8,313 nt of DNA from Polaribacter sp. (GTDB lineage: Bacteria > Bacteroidota > Bacteroidia > Flavobacteriales > Flavobacteriaceae): assembly GCA_003537695.1 (NCBI GenBank), contig DPRC01000104.1, positions 1-8,313 on the forward strand. The letters run 5' to 3'. The position numbers and the translations under genes were made by a program. Position 1 is the first letter of the stretch, and each line of letters starts with the position of its first letter. Below the pieces are notes generated by a model, which ran no database searches, was not told the origin of the DNA, and saw nothing but the letters and a program-made list of their open reading frames with translations. Below are positions 7,289 through 8,313 of the stretch, in pieces.

Positions 7289-7321
7289 TTGTTAATAATT
7301 ATTCCTTTTTTTGTACTTTAG
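7289..7321 (+). promoter_or_regulatory. purN: Possible promoter for purN-RNase H
   Basis: TTG at 7289-7291 is followed after 22 nt by TACTTTAG (7314-7321), 7 of 8 to TAnnTTTG. Transcription would begin around 7326, only some 6 nt before the ATG at 7332, so the message would be nearly leaderless. It diverges from the acpP promoter, with about 90 bp between the two -33 regions. No operator-like inverted repeat is evident there. Confidence 0.4.
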
Positions 7322-7331
7322 AAAGATAGAT

Positions 7332-7904
7332 ATGAAGCGTATTGTCATTTTTGCTTCTGGTTCAGGATCGAACGCAGAAAATATTATTAATTTTTTTAAG
7401 CATACGAAAACTGCGGAGGTGACCCATGTTTTGTGCAATAATAAGCAGGCTAAAGTCTTCGAAAGGTGCAAAAAACTAAAGACCAAATGCCTGCACTTTT
7501 TTAAAGAAGATTTTTACACTTCAGATACTGTTTTAAATATCTTAAAAAAAGAAGCAGATTTTATAATTCTTGCTGGCTTTTTATGGCGAATCCCACAAAA
7601 AATTGTAGCTGCTTTTCCACAAAAAATCATTAATATACATCCTGCTTTATTACCAAAGTATGGTGGAAAAGGAATGTATGGAATGCATGTTCACCAGGCA
7701 GTAAAAGACAATAATGAAATAGAAACTGGAATTACAATCCACTATGTCAATGAAAACTATGACGAAGGAGCCGTTATCTTTCAGTCAAAAACAGTTGTAC
7801 ACGTAAAAGATACTCCAGCGACAATTGCAGGAAAAATTCAACTCTTAGAGCAACGGTACTTTCCAGAAATAATACAAGAAGTAATTTTAAACACCCATGA
7901 GTAA
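7332..7904 (+). CDS. purN: Phosphoribosylglycinamide formyltransferase
   Basis: PurN transfers a formyl group from 10-formyltetrahydrofolate to GAR in the third step of purine synthesis. The 190-residue protein opens with the expected strand and phosphate loop IVIFASGSGSN (4-14). The formyltransferase core has NIHPALLPKY (101-110), giving N101 and H103, equivalent to E. coli N106 and H108. YDEGAV (143-148) supplies the catalytic D144. The length is a little short but normal for the family. I prefer the ATG at 7332-7334: it places the MKRIVIFASG strand at the true N-terminus. The in-frame TTG at 7311 would add seven unconserved residues (MYFRKID) and overlap the candidate promoter. It is followed, with an 8-nt overlap, by an RNase H gene, so the two are one transcription unit. 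Confidence 0.95.
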   Translation: MKRIVIFASGSGSNAENIINFFKHTKTAEVTHVLCNNKQAKVFERCKKLKTKCLHFFKEDFYTSDTVLNILKKEADFIILAGFLWRIPQKIVAAFPQKIINIHPALLPKYGGKGMYGMHVHQAVKDNNEIETGITIHYVNENYDEGAVIFQSKTVVHVKDTPATIAGKIQLLEQRYFPEIIQEVILNTHE

Positions 7905-8313
7905 AAAAAAGTTCTATGTAGTTTGGAACGGTCGTAAAAAGGGGATATATACCTCTTGGAACGTTTGCAAAAAACAAATTGATGGCTTTGAAGGCGCTCA
8001 ATATAAATCTTTTATAGATTTGGCTGAAGCAGAAATTGCTTTTTGTAAAAATTATGGTGATTACAAGGGAAAGAATACAAAAAAACCAACACTCTCTTCA
8101 GCTGAAAAAGCAAGGTTTGGAAAACCCAATTTGGAAAGTATTTCTGTAGATGCTGCTTGTGCAGGAAATCCAGGTAAAATGGAGTATAGGGGGGTTTTAA
8201 CGCACAATAAACAAGAGATTTTTAAAAAAGGCCCCTATGAAAAAGGCACTAACAACATCGGTGAGTTTTTAGCTTTAGTTCATGGGATCGCACTTTTAAA
8301 AAACAAAAAACAA
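7897..8313 (+). CDS. Ribonuclease H with viroplasmin-like N-terminus, 3' end cut by window edge
   Basis: This enzyme cuts RNA in RNA:DNA hybrids. From the ATG at 7897-7899, 139 codons are visible. Residues 5-50 (KFYVVWNGRKKGIYTSW onward, then FEGAQYKSF) form the small viroplasmin/RNase HI N-terminal domain, a hybrid- or dsRNA-binding module also seen in eukaryotic RNase H1. After a linker rich in Lys comes the RNase H domain, with D85 in SVDAACAGNPG (83-93) and E123 in TNNIGEFLAL (118-127). These match E. coli D10 and E48. The last two catalytic Asp residues lie beyond the window; from memory the family is about 210 residues. The start overlaps the last 8 nt of purN (ATGAGTAA), which suggests coupled translation. 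Because the C-terminal part is unseen, an intact catalytic set cannot be confirmed. The symbol rnhA would be reasonable but I leave it open. Confidence 0.92.
   Translation, partial: MSKKKFYVVWNGRKKGIYTSWNVCKKQIDGFEGAQYKSFIDLAEAEIAFCKNYGDYKGKNTKKPTLSSAEKARFGKPNLESISVDAACAGNPGKMEYRGVLTHNKQEIFKKGPYEKGTNNIGEFLALVHGIALLKNKKQ

Noticed and set aside
7311..7331. Upstream TTG start adding 7 residues to PurN
   Set aside because: The extension precedes the canonical first strand of the fold, is not a known part of the family, and overlaps the candidate promoter.
7161..7331. Riboswitch or operator between acpP and purN
   Set aside because: I found no conserved aptamer pattern or inverted repeat; the gap is AT-rich and explained by two divergent promoters.

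Overview
The window looks like a chromosomal housekeeping segment from a member of the Bacteroidota, most likely the Flavobacteriia. Four things support this: the DNA is strongly AT-rich; starts lack clear Shine-Dalgarno sequences; likely promoters carry the Bacteroidota-type -7 box TAnnTTTG; and the gene set includes an IPExxxVDY-family protein next to pyruvate kinase, an acpP-fabF-rnc cluster and an RNase H with a viroplasmin-like N-terminus. I see no phage, transposon, CRISPR, tRNA or rRNA.

Layout, left to right. A CBS-domain protein runs on the minus strand and is cut by the left edge. Diverging from it is a 765-residue membrane-bound M28-type metallopeptidase on the plus strand. It converges on a minus-strand block, with a clean 13-bp hairpin terminator between them. 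Read in its own direction (right to left), that block is acpP, fabF and rnc with gaps of 7 and 3 nt, then an 88-nt gap with a probable promoter, then the IPExxxVDY gene and pyk separated by 1 nt. Diverging from acpP are purN and, overlapping it by 8 nt, an RNase H gene cut by the right edge.

The acpP-fabF pair supplies the acyl carrier and the elongating condensing enzyme of type II fatty acid synthesis, and rnc adds RNA processing to the same transcript. Pyruvate kinase makes pyruvate and ATP and is translated with a small conserved partner of unknown role. PurN (formyl transfer in purine synthesis) is paired with RNase H (removal of RNA from RNA:DNA hybrids).

No dramatic new system is evident. 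The points most worth a second look are: the pyk-coupled uncharacterised protein; a residue signature marking the pyruvate kinase as the potassium-independent type; an Asp-to-Asn change at a metal-binding position of RNase III; the 9-helix M28 protease that resembles the eukaryotic vacuolar/ER membrane proteases in architecture; and promoter positions that move two gene starts inward from upstream TTG codons.
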